This document shows, one piece after another, positions 45,063 to 57,751 of a stretch of DNA of 64,000 bases. Position numbers and translations under genes: made by a program. The stretch comes from Paraspadella gotoi (taxonomy: Eukaryota; Chaetognatha), in contig CM119270.1 of the NCBI GenBank assembly GCA_051294375.1, positions 18,781,546 through 18,845,545 on the forward strand, written 5' to 3'. The notes beneath the pieces are model-generated. The model saw nothing but the letters and a program-made list of their open reading frames with translations. It was not told the origin of the DNA and made no database searches. Position 1 is the stretch's first letter. Each line of letters begins with the position of its first letter.

Positions 45063-46145
45063 TATTTATTCTTTTATTTTTTTTATTTTTGGATATCTTA
45101 CCCATGAAAATACCAAAATCCTATTAAGAAAAAAAAACAAATTAACTCGAGCCCGAGGCAGCAGCGATAAAGAAAAGTTGCATTTTCAAAGAGATTTAAC
45201 TTTTTGAAAGAAAGGATGAATAAAATGAAAAAAAAAGAAAGAAAGAAAGAAAGAAAGAAAGAANNNNNNNNNNNNNNNNNNNNNNNNNTAGATGATCTAA
45301 AAGGATATAGAAAGATAAGACATCAAGATTCAAAGGAAAGAAAGAAAGGTTTAATTTTTTTTTCCCCATTTTAAATAGAGGAAAAAATAAAATGTGGACC
45401 AATGAACGCCTTGAACCAGAGACGCAAAATGATTTGCGTCTGTCCCTCGATCATATCGTCGTTTCGTCGTCCCGTCGGTCATCTTTCGTCGATGTTAAAC
45501 ACAGTCATTTAAACTTAAAGCAACGAGTCTTGAAATTTGTTTTCAATAATTGATAAATTCTTCATTTTTTTCAGTATAATTACCACAAAAAAAACCGAAA
45601 CCATTTTTCGATGATGGACACTTTCTCTTTCGTCGCATAAGTTTGTTGACGAAGGAGACAGGAAAAGGTTATTGCTCCATAAAAATGTGAACCGAACCTG
45701 AGAATTCCGCCGTTCTCCGACGTCGCGGCCATATTAATGCCATCCGACGCGATTTACGCGCCGTTCGATGCCATTAAAAAACGCCACAATTGGTGAAAGG
45801 CGGCGAAGGATAGTATATAAAATCCGTGGATTCTCCGCTCTGTAGAAATGGTTTGAACGAAACAAGATAGTCGGACGAAGCAAATGGGAGAGAATTGGTT
45901 GAGAAAACGAGATAGTCTGAACGCGAATTGTGAAATGAACAATAGAGAGAAGAAACAATATGGTGAGAAGTGACAAGATAGATCTCTCTCTATGAAAGAA
46001 AGAAAGAAAGAAAGAAAGAAATAAACCAAGAAGTAAACAAAGAAAGAAATGAAGAAAAAAAGAAATAAAGAAAAAAAGAGAAAAAGAGAGAGAAAGAAAA
46101 AAAAGATAAGAAAGATAAAANNNNNNNNNNNNNNNNNNNNNNNNN

Positions 46146-48406
46146 GAGAGAGAGAGATGAGTTTCTCTTTTTCTTTTCTTAGTCGTGGAAAATGATGAAA
46201 GATTTCTTTCTTTTTTATTTTACGAGACGGAGACGAGAACGAACGAGTGAGAGATGCGGATGAGAGAGAAGAGAGAGAAGAGAAGAGAGAGCGCAGTTTT
46301 TCTCTTTTTTTCTCTAGTCGAAAATATGAAAACGGATGTCTTTTTTTTTTAGAGAGGCAGTCGAACGAGGAGAGAGGAGGGACGAGAGGACGAGAGGTGG
46401 ACGACTGAGGAGAGAGTCGAGAGGATAGATGAGACGAGAGAGATGATGAGATCGGGAGCGACAGTGGCGAGAGAGAGCAAGAGAATGAGAATTTTCTCTT
46501 TTTTTTCTAGTGGAAAATATGAAAGGATTCTTTTTTTTTTAGGAGAGAGAAGAGAGAGAGAGGAGAGATAAGGAGAGAGTAGAGAGAGAGAGAGAGGAGT
46601 TTCGTTTTTCTATGGAAAGTGAAGGATCTTTAGAAGGAGAAGAGATGACAGTAATAAGAGAGGAAAGCAGGGGATGAAGAAAAGAGAGTTTCTTTTTTTG
46701 TAAGCGTCGTTATTGAGCGAAGGGAATGGCGGTACCGTGGAAGAGCTGATATGAAGTACTTGCGATGGCCCATCGAACTGTCGGAGGAGAGAAATCTGGT
46801 ACTGTGGAGGAGCCAAATGTGCGATATGTCAAATACCCGGCATTGAGAGAAATGTGAATAAGTAGGATGCATCATATGGAATTGTGGAAGGGTAAAATAG
46901 CCAACTCTGGGGAGAAAAAACTTGTAGCTCAGAATGGAAGTACTGGTGTAGGAAGAATTGCGATACTTGGCAAATGTCGGCAGAATGGGAAAAGAATGGT
47001 AAAATTAAAATTAATAGTAACAATTGATTTATTTTTAATGTTATAAACTGCAAAGGAGAAGATGAGTGACTGGTCAAATAAAACGAAGGAAATGTGCGTG
47101 CTGTGTAGGAGCGAATGAAATGCAGCGCCTCATGGCGTATCGAGAGACTATCGCCTCGCGCGGCGCTGGACAAAGACGGAACATAAAATCATTCGACAAG
47201 TGCACTAGGCAAAAAGAAAGGGGAGGTGGAAGAGAGAGAGACATGAGAGAGAGAGCAAGGATAGATCTAAGAGAGAGAGAGAGATAGCAAGCAGAATATA
47301 AGGTTAGACCGAGCGGGCAAAAGTCCTAGCGAATAACAAATGAATGATGAAACAATGACGCACGTTCTTACCACGCAATCGATAGCACCTCATTGCAGAA
47401 CACAGAAGAGCAGAGAGAGTAGAGAAGCAAGAGAGAGAAGAGAGAGAGAGAGCACGAGAGAGAGAGAGAGAGAGAGGAAAAGGCGTATATTGTGAGACAA
47501 AGACAAATAAAACATAAAACGAGAAACAGTTGTCACATCCAGCAGTGGGTTTTTATGCCGGGAAAAGTTTAATTGTGATTGGGACATAGATATTTACTTT
47601 AACGTCGCGGGGCTTTTTAGTGTGCGACTCGGCGCTTCGGGAAAGCGGTGAGGAGGAAAGGACTTACAGGGTGAATGGTAAAGGAGTTATTGTGAGTGAT
47701 AACAGACCTGTGAGAGTTCACATGAAAAGAAGTAGGTGAGGAGCAAATTGGAGAAAGGGGGCGATTCGAAATACGGAAAAGGAAAGGAGGAAAGGAAAGT
47801 AGGGAAACGGGAGGAAAATGGGAAACAGAGCAGGTAAAAGGAGAAAAAGGGGAAATGGAAAAGAGGTAAAAGGGAGAAAAAAGAAGAAATGGAAACAGAA
47901 AGAATATAGGGAAAAGGTTGGCGCTCTCTTTTCCACAATTTAAATATTAAATATTTAACTTAAGATATATTTCCAAATTTAAACTTAAACTTAAACGTCG
48001 CTATATTTCCTGGTCCACTAACCCTAAAGCTAGAAAAAGAAAAGGAACCTAGAAAAGAAAAGGAACCTAAAAGAACGTAAAATGAAACAAGGGAAATAAA
48101 AATGGAAGATACGCATCCGAAATACGAGCGATTCAGTTATAACTGCGTTGACAATCTGAGGCCTTTTCGGGCGGCTGTAACTTTGATAAAATTGGAAGAG
48201 GACAACGGCAAAAATCGGCGATCCAAGAAAAGTGAGTTCGACGTCTGTCGAGGTGAAATGGAAAAAAGTGAAAAGGTCACGTTGACATTTTGCCTTCAGG
48301 TGAGTTTCTCGAAGACAAAAGCTTTTTCTTTATTTTATGCAAAAGTGGAGCCAATAATTTTATTTTATTTGTTTTTATTTATTTATTTATTTATTATTTA
48401 TTTATT

Positions 48407-48437
<31 letters not shown>

Positions 48438-48515
48438 TATTATTATTTATTTATTATTTATTTTTTTAATTTATTTATATTTATTTTATTTTTATTTATT
48501 TATTTATTTATTCTT

Positions 48516-48554
<39 letters not shown>

Positions 48555-49729
48555 TTTTATTTATTTATTTTATTTATTTATTATTTATTTATTTATTTAT
48601 TTATTAATTTATTCATTTAATTCTTTATTTTTATTTATTTATTTATTCTTTTATTTTTTTTATTTTTGGATATCTTACCCATGAAAATACCAAAATCCTA
48701 TTAAGAAAAAAAACAAATTAACTCGAGGCCCGAGGCAGCAGCGATAAGAAAAGTTGCATTTTCAAAGAGATTTAACTTTTTGAAAAGAGAAGGAAGAATA
48801 AAATGAAAAAAAAAAAAAAAAAAAAAGGAAAGAAAGAAAGAAAGAAAGAAAAGGAAAAGAAATAAAACAAGAAAAAAAAGAAAAAAAAAAAGAAAGAAAG
48901 AAAGAAAGAAAGATAGATGATCTAAAAGGATATAGAAAGATAAGACATCAAGATTCAAAGGAAAGAAAGGAAAGGTTCTATATTTTTTTTTCCCCATTTA
49001 AATAGAAGGAAAAAAAAAGAGTGGACCAATGAACGACCTTGAACCAGAGACGCAAAATGACTTTTTCGTCTTCGTCGTCGTCATCATAATCGTCGTTATC
49101 GTCGTCGTCGTCATCTTTGTCGATGTAAACACAGTCATTAAACTAAAACAACGAGTCTTTTGAAATTTGTTTTAATAATGATAAATTCTTCATTTTTTTA
49201 GTATAATTTCCACAAAAAAAACCGAAACCATTTTCAGATGGACACATTTCTCTTTCGCGAAAGTTTGTTTTGACGAAGGAGACAAGAAAAGGTTATTGTC
49301 TCCATAAAAATGGAACCGAACGAGAATTCCGCGTCCCGACGTCGCGCCAATTTAATGCCATCCGACGCCATTTAGCGCCGTTCGATGCCATTAAAAACGC
49401 CACAATGGTGAGGCGGCGAGGATAGTATATAAATCCCGTGGATTCTCCGCTCTGTAGAAATGGTGAGACGAACAAGATAGTCGGACGAAGGAAATGGAGA
49501 GAATGGTGAGAAAAACGAGATAGTTGAACGGGATGGTGAAATGAACAAGAGAGAAGAACAAGATGGTGAGAAGGACAAGATAGTGAGACGAACGGGATTG
49601 CGAGAAGAGCAAAACGTTGAAAAGAACATCAGTGAAAACGAACGCCAATTTAAGTTTCGGTCGCAGAGACAAAGGACAAAGGACAAAGGACAAAGGACAA
49701 AGGACAAAGGACGTCTTCGATTTTTTTTT
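46146..49729. repeat. duplicated block III, copy 3
   Basis: Colinear with about 42950-46010 of copy 2, with more errors at its left end. It starts and stops at 25-N gaps (46121-46145, 49730-49754). It ends in a GGACAAA heptamer repeat also found at the end of copy 4. Confidence 0.85.
49455..49665. repeat. minisatellite of GATGGTGAGAAGAAC-type units
   Basis: About ten degenerate units of 16-19 bp (GAACAAGATGGTGAGAAG, GATAGTGAGACGAACG), followed by (GGACAAA)n to about 49710. A diverged version is at 57000-57170. Confidence 0.7.
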
Positions 49730-51368
49730 NNNNNNNNNNNNNNNNNNNNNNNNNGGAGCAGAGAAATTCTTCCGTCCTTTAGATTAGTTGGGATTTTTTT
49801 TTTTTAATCGGGCGGCGAGAGACGGAGTAAGTAGCTCGTCTGGCGGGAAGAAAAGGGAGGGAGGTAGAGAGGATGAGGGACGAGAGGGAGGAGAAGGAGA
49901 AAAAGGGAAAAGGAAAAAACAAGCGGTGGAAGAAGTAAAAGATAGTGATAGAGAGAAGCGATAGAATATATAAATAAAATATAATTATAACAGAATATTG
50001 ACTTGGTTACTGAAAAATATAGAGTTTAAAACTAAAAAAAATGTAGTCCACGATTGACTTTCTTACAATGAGAAATGACATTCTTATAGCTTTAGCGAAT
50101 AACTCCATGAGTACAAAGAGGGTTCAGAAACCCTACGGACGGACGACGGACAGAATAAAATCCGGTTATTCAGATCATTGACTGGGTGAGAGAATAATGT
50201 CGAAAAGTAATAGGAGGATTAAGGAGAAAAGAAAAAATTGAAAGAGAAATAAAAAGGGCGAGAGCAGATAAAATCGGCTCGTCTCTCTAGTATATCAGTG
50301 AAATCGGAGACCGCCAATGGCAAAACCGCTGCTCCATTTACTTGGTTTTGGAGCGAGGATAAGTGCTCATTTATCTCTACTCTTATGTGAAACTGGTCAG
50401 TGAGAATTTTTTCGCTCCAGTGATGGCCGCGTCCAGCGAATCTCTAAACGCTCCAGCAAATAGGCGTCCTAGTGAAACCTTGAAGCTGAATGCATAAAAG
50501 AATTACGAAGAGGAGAGGAGAGGAGTGAGGAGAGAGAGAGAGAGAGAGAGGAGATGAGAGAGAGCAAGAGGAGAGAGAGAGAGAGAGTTGTTCTGCGATT
50601 CTTTTTTTTGAGTCTTATTGGAGTAAGCAAGGTGAAAGGATCTTGTTAGGGAAGAGCTGAGATGAAGTAAGGCAGAACTGAGAGACGGAGAGTAGAAACT
50701 GGGGTATGTGGAGAGAGAGCAAATGTAGAGTTTCTTTTTATTAGTGAACAATATGAAAGATTTTTTGAGAAAGAGTAGAGATAGTTAAGGAGCAATTAAG
50801 GTGAGAGTAGAGCAGAGAAGAGGTCTGTTTTTCTGTGGAAAAGTAAGGAGTCCTTTTTAGAGGAGAGATAGCAGTAACGGGGGAAGGACGAGGAGGAGAT
50901 GAGGAGGAGAAGAGTTCTTTTTTAAACTTTTAGGAATAGAATGGCTGGAAAGCTGTATGAAGTACTAGGCACTGTAATGTCGGAGACTGTACTGTGAGAG
51001 CCAAATGGAATGTAAGTCCGAGAAATGTATAGGAGCATGATGTAGGTGTAAAAACTGGGGAGAAAACTTGTGCCAGAAGAGTAGGTGTGAAGATCGAAAT
51101 GGCAAATGGCGACGGAGAATGGTAAAATTAACAATTATAGTAACAATGATTATTTGTATAGTTAAATGAAAGAGAAGATGATGTGGCTGGTCAATAAACG
51201 AAGAAATGTGCGGTGCTCGTGTAGGAGCGAATTGAAATGCAGGCCATCATGTATCGAGAGGATATCCCTCGCGGCGCTGGACAAAGCGGAGAACATAAAA
51301 ATAAAATTGAAAGATGCACTAGGGAAAAAAAAGGAGAGGTGGAAGAGAGAGAGAGATGAGAGAGAGCA

Positions 51369-51415
<47 letters not shown>

Positions 51416-52269
51416 AGAGAGAGAAGAGAGAGACGAGGAGAAAGAAGAGAGAGAGAGAGAGAGAGAGACAGCAGAGAGACGCACAGAGAGAGAAAAGGGT
51501 ATATTGTGAGACAAAGACAAATTAAACTAAAACGAGAAACAGTGTCACATCCAGCAAGTGGGGTTTTATCCGGGAAAGTTAATTGTTTGGGACAATATAT
51601 TTACTTTAACGTCGCGGGGCTTTTAGGTTGTTGGACTCGGCAACGTCGGAAGGTGGAGGAAAGGACTACAGGTTGATGGGTGAAAGGATTATGTTGAAGT
51701 GAAACGACGTGAGAGTCACAGAAAAGAAGTAGGTGAGGAGCAAATTGGGAAAGGGGATTCGAATAACGGAAAGGAAGGAGGGAAAGAAAGTAGGAAAGGG
51801 AGGAAAATGGGAATAAGAGAGGTAAAAGGGAAAAAGGGGAAATGGGAAAAAGAGGTAAAAGGGAGAAAGAGAGAGAGGAAAATGGAAACAGAAAGGATAT
51901 TAGTGGAAAAGGTTGGGCTCTCTTTTCCACCAATTAAATATTAATATTTAACTTAAATATATTTCCCAAATTAAACTAAACTTAAAGTCGCTAATTTCCT
52001 GGTCCAAAACCCCTAAACTAGAAAAAGAAAAGGAACCTAGAAAAGAAAAGGAACCTAAAGAACTAAAAATAAAGAAACAAGGGAAAATAAAAATGGAGAT
52101 ACGATTTCGAAATACCGAGCGATTCAGTATAACGCGTGACAACTGAGGCTTTTCGGGCGGCGTATACTTGATATAAATGGAAGGGACAACGGACATAATC
52201 GGCGATCACAAGGAAAAGTGAAGTTCGACGTCTGTGAGGTGAAAGGAAAAACAGTGAAAGGTCAGGTTT

Positions 52270-52591
52270 TGGGAGAGCTTCAAATGATTTGAACAAAGAC
52301 GACGCGACGAGAAAATCGACCGACGAATACAACGACCGAAGACGACGACCGAAGTCTTTTGTCTTTTGACCCGTTGTATCGTTAGTGGTCAATAGAATGA
52401 CCTGTTTTACCTGCGATCTTGTATGGCTGACCTTTTTTCTCAGCCAATGTCAAATTACGAGTTGTCATTATTGTTATTATTTTTATCTTTTTGGCTTTTT
52501 ACTCTGTTTTTGAATTATATACGTTTTTTTTCTTCATTACGAAAAACACGCTCCGAATTATTCTCCAAATTCTCGTTTTGAGTCACCGCCA
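52270..52591 (+). repeat. 5' LTR
   Basis: Starts TGGGAGAGC and ends CACCGCCA. It matches 55600-55895 along most of its length (TTTGAACAAAG, GACCCGTT, GGTCAATAGAATGACCTG, ACGAAAAACACGCTC, TTTTGAGTCACCGC). A TTGGTATTGCCCGACG stretch just after it is in primer-binding-site position. Confidence 0.85.
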
Positions 52592-52684
52592 AATTGGTAT
52601 TGCCCGACGTATCTTTGACATTCTTATTCTTTGCGCACCTTCTAGACAATTTTTTTTTTTCTTTCCCTTGTTATTGTTCATTAT

Positions 52685-53880
52685 TTGTTTTGTCTACGTT
52701 TCGACGTTGGTCGTCCAAAGATGGAGTACGTTGGTCCACGCCCCCGCAACGATTCCGCGCCCAGCCCAGGCGCCTTGCAGCGCCAATCAGCCTCGCGTTA
52801 CGTCAGAGGCGGCGACCGTTCGCCCCGGTTCCTCGAACCCCTGGCAAAACGTCTCTTGGCGCCGTCGCCCAAATCCGCGCACGACAGTGATTCAACAAAC
52901 GCCCGCATCGACGAACTAAGGCCTCGTCCTCTCGTTGCAGTCAAACCTCTTCGATGCCACTCTGACGCGTTATTCGAGACCTTCGGAGACGCGAGCGGAA
53001 CCGAATGCAGCAGCAGCGGTGAGAGCCCCTCTCTCCCGCGCGCTCCGCCACCGACGCCGGCCTCATTCCAGAAAATGACCAGACGGCAGGCAAATAGAGT
53101 GAGGATTGAAGAGCCAGCGTCGTTCCTATGGCGGACTCCGCGCACTCCCCGTTCGCGACGCCTCTCGTACCCTTTGTCTCTTCCGCGGCGGCTCACCCCG
53201 AGCACGCCCAACCCGCGCCGGGCGCCGGATGCGATTTCCGCGATCGCCGCTTACGGCGCCTACCACCCCCTACTTGGGCTCGAAAGCCTAAACTCCTCCA
53301 TTTGATTCTAAAAACATTCCCGTATGGTTGGCCGGAGTTTGACGCCGGGCATTTGTCGCCGCCGACGTTATACCGACGTGCACCATGCATCCCACATTTT
53401 TTGCGGCTTCTTCCCTCGGAGCATCAACCACTTTTCAGATTTTTATCGATCTGGCCATCGCCCCTCATACGCTCAGGTTTACGCGAGACTTATAAAATGT
53501 TTGGCGAAAACAAGACAGTTGGCGCAGAGGAATGCTGCGCCTTTGGCTGTTATTGACAGCGCAAACCTCGGGCGTAGGAAAGAGGTCGTTCGGGTCTTCA
53601 TCTTCATCGGCGTTGGCAAGGTTCCCGCCCTCGTTCCGGAAAACGTGGCGGACGCCCCGTTTTTGACGCAATCCCACGGCCTTTCACACCCCCCGGGTCC
53701 GCGCTACCAAAAAAATGGTGACGAGCCGATTTGTCTGGCTCATCAGCATCTTCACACGCTTGGCGGAACTGGACGCGCACGTGCACTTCAATAGCCAGCG
53801 TGCAAAAATCACCAACACATCCAGGCACCTCCCCAACAATTTCGCAGGTCGAGCGTCGCTTCACATTGTTCATTAAGCGG
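52685..53880 (+). pseudogene. GC-rich interior of the LTR element, possible gag remnant
   Basis: Open frames of 140-206 residues overlap on both strands (for example one from 52685 starting MFCLRFDVGRPKMEYVGP, Arg/Pro/Ser-rich). I see no CCHC knuckle or protease motif. The gag assignment rests only on position after the 5' LTR. Confidence 0.4.
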
Positions 53881-53884
53881 GCCA

Positions 53885-54480
53885 AAATTGAACACTTTTT
53901 ATAACTTCTAATTCTCTCAAAAAAATTTCTTTATTTTCTTCTATACTAAATCGATTTTCAATGGCCACTTTTTGAATTATTTATTGGGTTGTTGCAACTG
54001 AGCTTTTAAATATTTATTAATATATAACAAATGACAAAAAAATTTTTTTTTAAAAAAATTATTTTTTAAGAACGGTTCTTTTAGAGCTTGAAAGTTAAAT
54101 GAAAGTAGTACTACTATTTTTTTAAAATTTTGACAAGAAATTGTTAAAACAAAAAAAAACGTTTTAAAAATATCATCATCCATCATCATTGGCTGAATTT
54201 TTAGTTTTTTAAAATTTTTTACCAATAAAACAAAAAAATTTTAAAAATTTTATTAATAAACCTTTATCTCTTTAAAGCTCTATCAGAATCTATCCAAAAA
54301 AAATTGACAAAGTCAAAAAAAATTTTTAACTTTATATAGTAATAAATAATCTTTAAAGGCTTCCGTCGCTTTATTAATGAAATATTTTTTTTACAATTAT
54401 TTTTTTATTTTCATATTCATTTAACAGTCACTTTACCAATATTTACTTTGAGAGAACTTCAAGTTTTCAAAACTGTTCCG
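53885..54480. other. AT-rich segment interrupting the LTR element
   Basis: Composition changes abruptly from GC-rich to poly-A/T-rich and back. No open frame. It occupies the place where reverse transcriptase would be expected, so it may be a nested insertion or replacement. Confidence 0.5.
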
Positions 54481-54484
54481 CCTA

Positions 54485-55000
54485 ATGTTCATGTCGACAT
54501 TCGTTGGGTCCCCTTCCTGTCTCTATGGACCACCCACCTGCTCACATGCGTTTAGATCGTTTATTTTCGCGGCTGCGCCAGAAGCGATTCCCTTCCGCGA
54601 CACTACAACGCCGACCATCGTGCTGCCTTTTTCCAGAATTGGTTTCGCGGTTTGGCGTACCTGCTACTGATAACTACTGACCGTGGAAGCCAATTCACGT
54701 CCGACTTATGGCGCCAACTCGCTGAAAACAGTGGGCTTTAAATTAAACTTTACCACAGCCTTACCATCCACAATAAACGGCATGGTCGAAAGCGGATTGC
54801 TCGCAGCTTGGCAAAGCATCTCTAAAGGCACGCTGCGAAAACGCTTGCTGACAAATGGAATTCTCAACTTCCGTGGGTCCTTCCTCGGACTTAGAACCAC
54901 TTTTAAAAACGATCTTGACGCCTTCTCCGGACTGAATCTGGTTCATCGGCGATGTACTTTACTATTCCCGGATGAGCTGATTAGACGCTGAGAACGCCAT
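54485..55000 (+). pseudogene. Ty3/gypsy integrase core remnant
   Basis: Across shifted frames one reads VHVDI (first Asp), THLLTCV, TTDRGSQFTSDLWRQLAE (second Asp region) and GMVES (Glu region), then LGLRTTFKNDLDA, the order of a gypsy D-D-35-E integrase core. Stops and at least four frame changes interrupt it. Confidence 0.8.
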
Positions 55001-55599
55001 CAGAAGTTGCGACTCCACCCACCGAGCAGAGATTCCTTCGCAACCTCCGTTTCGATGTTGCACTTCATTGCGCCCAAATCTCCGGCACCTCCCACGCCCG
55101 AGCCGACAGCCGAATGCAACTACCCTCAAGGAGGCGGAGTTTGTTTTCGTCCGTCCGCCCCTAACAACGCCGGCGCCCTTGCGACTCCTTTTAGCGGGAC
55201 CTTTTACCGTGTCATCAAATGCACCAACCGTTGACGTCATCATCGAAAACCGGCCGAGCAAGGAACCGTAATATCGATCGCATCAAGCCAGCATCCATGG
55301 CGTGAAAATCTCCAAGCGCCTCCAGGTTAGCTCCACCTCGCGGAACGCCCGCCCAAACGGCGTGGAGACCGGGCGGATTGACGAGAGAAGAACACTGGAA
55401 ACTCGGAAAAATGTCGTTTTTCCCGATTGCCACTTGATTAATAGGCGATCGAGAGCAACCCGCAACCCAGCCCACTAGGCGCTGCAATCGCCCTACCACT
55501 CGGCACGTTGGAGCCGATCGACGAAGAAGAATTTTGAGGCCACAACCTGATCATCCCTGACAGTCAACCAAGTCGACGACAGCGCTTGGGGGGGGATAT

Positions 55600-55895
55600 T
55601 GGGACTCAATATTTGAACAAAGCACGACTGACGACGAAAACGACTCTAATACACGACGAAGCACGGGACGAAGTCTTTGTACTTGTGACCCGTTAGTATC
55701 GTAGTGGTCAATAGAATGACCTGTTTTACCTGATCTTGTTTATGGCTGACTTTTTTCTAGCCACTGTAAATACGACGTTGTTATTGTTATTATTTTTATC
55801 TTTTGGCTTTTACTCTGTTTTTGATTATATCGTTTTTCTTCATTACGAAAAACACGCTCGAATTATTCTCCAAATTCTCGTTTTGAGTCACCGCA
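55600..55895 (+). repeat. 3' LTR
   Basis: Begins TGGGACTCAATATTTGAAC right after the polypurine tract and ends GAGTCACCGCA. About 26 bp shorter than the 5' LTR through scattered indels. It is followed by AGTTGACATTTTGCC, the continuation of the empty site. Confidence 0.85.
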
Positions 55896-56146
55896 AGTTG
55901 ACATTTTGCCTTCAGGTGAGTTCTCGAAGACAAAGCTTTTTCTTTATTTTATGGCAAAGTGGAGCCAATAATTTATTTTATTTGTTTTTTATTTATTTAT
56001 TTATTTATTTATTATTATTTTAATTATTTATTATTTATTTATTTATTTATATTTATTATATTTATTTTTTATTATTTAATTTATTTATTTTTATTTTATT
56101 ATTTATTTAATTCTTTATTTTTATTTATTTATTTATTTATTATTTT

Positions 56147-56210
<64 letters not shown>

Positions 56211-56242
56211 TTATTATTAATTTATTCATTTAATCTTTTATT

Positions 56243-56275
<33 letters not shown>

Positions 56276-57299
56276 ATTTTTGGAACTATCTTACCCCATG
56301 AAATTACCAAAATCCTTATTAAGAAAAAAAACAAATTAACTCGGCCCGAGGCGGCAGCAGCGATAAGAAAAGTTGCATTTTCAAGGAGATTTAACTTTTT
56401 TGGAAAAAGAAAAGGAGAATAAAATGAAAAAAAAAAAAAGAAAGAAGAAAGGAAAGAAAGAAAGAAAATAAAAGAATATAAAACCAATGTAAATAAAATA
56501 CAGAAGAAGAAGAAAGAAGAAGAAGAAAAGAAAAAGAAGAAAGATAAAAGAAAGAAAGAATAGGTTTAATATTTTTTTTCCCATTTAAATAGAGGAAAAA
56601 AAGTGGACAATGAACGACATTGAACCGAAGACGCAAAATGACTTTCGTTTCTCGTCTTATGTCTATTCGTCGTCGTCATCTTTGCGTGTAAAAACACAGT
56701 CATTAACTAAACCAACGAGTCTTTTGAAATTGTATTTTAATATGATATAAATTCTTCATTTTTTTAGATACATTTCCAAAAAAAACCACCGGAACATTTC
56801 AATGATGACACTTTCTCTTTCGCGAAGTTGTTTGAGAAGGAGACCGAAAGGTATTGCTTCATAAAATGGAACCACGAGAGATTCGCGTCCCGCGTCGCGT
56901 CATTTAATGCATCCGACGCGCCATTTAGCGCGTTCGATGCATTAAAAAACGCCACATGTGGTGAGCGGCGAGGATAGTATATAATCGTGGATCACGCTCT
57001 GTAGAAATGGTGAAGGACGAAAAGATAGTCGGACGAAGAAATGGGAGAGAATGGTGAGAAAACGAGATAGTTGAACGGGATGTGATATGAAAAGAGAGAA
57101 GAAAAATGTGAGAAGGACATAGATGTGAGACGAAGGGTTGCGAGAGGAAAGTTGAAAAGAACATCATGAAAAGAACGGCCCAATTTAGTTTCCGGTCGAG
57201 AGAAAGGAGAAAGGACAAAGGAAAATGGACAAAGACAAAGGACGTCTTCGATTTTTTTTTTTAACGTTTTAACTCTTTAAAAAATTAACGTCTGTCGAG

Positions 57300-57340
57300 A
57301 TAAACGAAAGAGGAGAGAGAGGAGAGAGAGAGAGAGAGAG

Positions 57341-57406
<66 letters not shown>

Positions 57407-57412
57407 GAAGGA
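57300..57412. repeat. (GA)n microsatellite
   Basis: Imperfect GA repeat marking the end of block III sequence. A (CT)n tract follows at 57630-57710. Confidence 0.85.
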
Positions 57413-57470
57413 CGAACGATTCGCGCGCGCCGGCATCAGAGAGAAGAAATGAATGGGATCACAGTGACCT

Positions 57471-57619
57471 CACGTGATGGCACGTGATCGACGCGACAGA
57501 ACCGGGGTGCGCGAGAGGAGATTAGAATCGCGTTCAGGAGGTGCTAGGAAAGGGAGACTGGCGGGAATGAGGAAGAGTGCGAGTCTAAATATCGTAGTTT
57601 ACCAGCAGTCTGTTTGTCG
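57471..57619 (+). promoter_or_regulatory. possible promoter and 5' exon
   Basis: Two CACGTGAT sites 10 bp apart (57471, 57481) in a GC-rich island, then CTAAATAT, CCAGCAGTCTG and a donor-like TCG-GTGAGT at 57620. No downstream plus-strand exon was found, so this is only suggestive. Confidence 0.25.
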
Positions 57620-57651
57620 GTGAGTGGGGTCTTCTCTCTCTCTCTTCATCT

Positions 57652-57707
<56 letters not shown>

Positions 57708-57751
57708 TTCACATTTTCTCTTACATATTTCTCTCCACCTCCACTATACAT

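Larger units (their letters stand above)
38605..46120. repeat. duplicated block III, copy 2 (longest)
   Basis: Repeats copy 1, then continues through words shared with copies 3 and 4: CATCCAGCAGTGGG, GCGATTCAGTATAACGC, GTTGACATTTTGCCTTCAGG, the (ATTT)n array and CGCCGTTCGATGCCATTAAA. It ends at a 25-N gap (46121-46145) and contains gaps at 42050-42059 and 45264-45288. No recognised gene. Confidence 0.85.
52270..55895 (+). mobile_element. degenerate Ty3/gypsy-type LTR retrotransposon, internally rearranged
   Basis: Two direct ~300-bp repeats with TG...CA ends flank a 3-kb interior. A G8 polypurine tract (55588-55596) abuts the 3' LTR, and the element inserts into a sequence found uninterrupted in copies 2 and 3 of block III. 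The interior holds GC-rich sequence (52690-53880), an AT-rich segment (53885-54480) and an integrase-core remnant (54485-55000). No reverse transcriptase or RNase H is recognisable, and reading frames are broken, so the copy is not autonomous. Flanks AGGTT and AGTT may be a damaged 4-5 bp target duplication. Confidence 0.85.
49755..57240. repeat. duplicated block III, copy 4, carrying the LTR insertion
   Basis: Colinear with copy 2 from about 42195 onward. It is interrupted between GTCAGG and GTTGACATTTTGCC by the 3.6-kb LTR element, and runs on to the GGACAAA repeat and then into unique DNA. It follows a 25-N gap. Confidence 0.85.
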
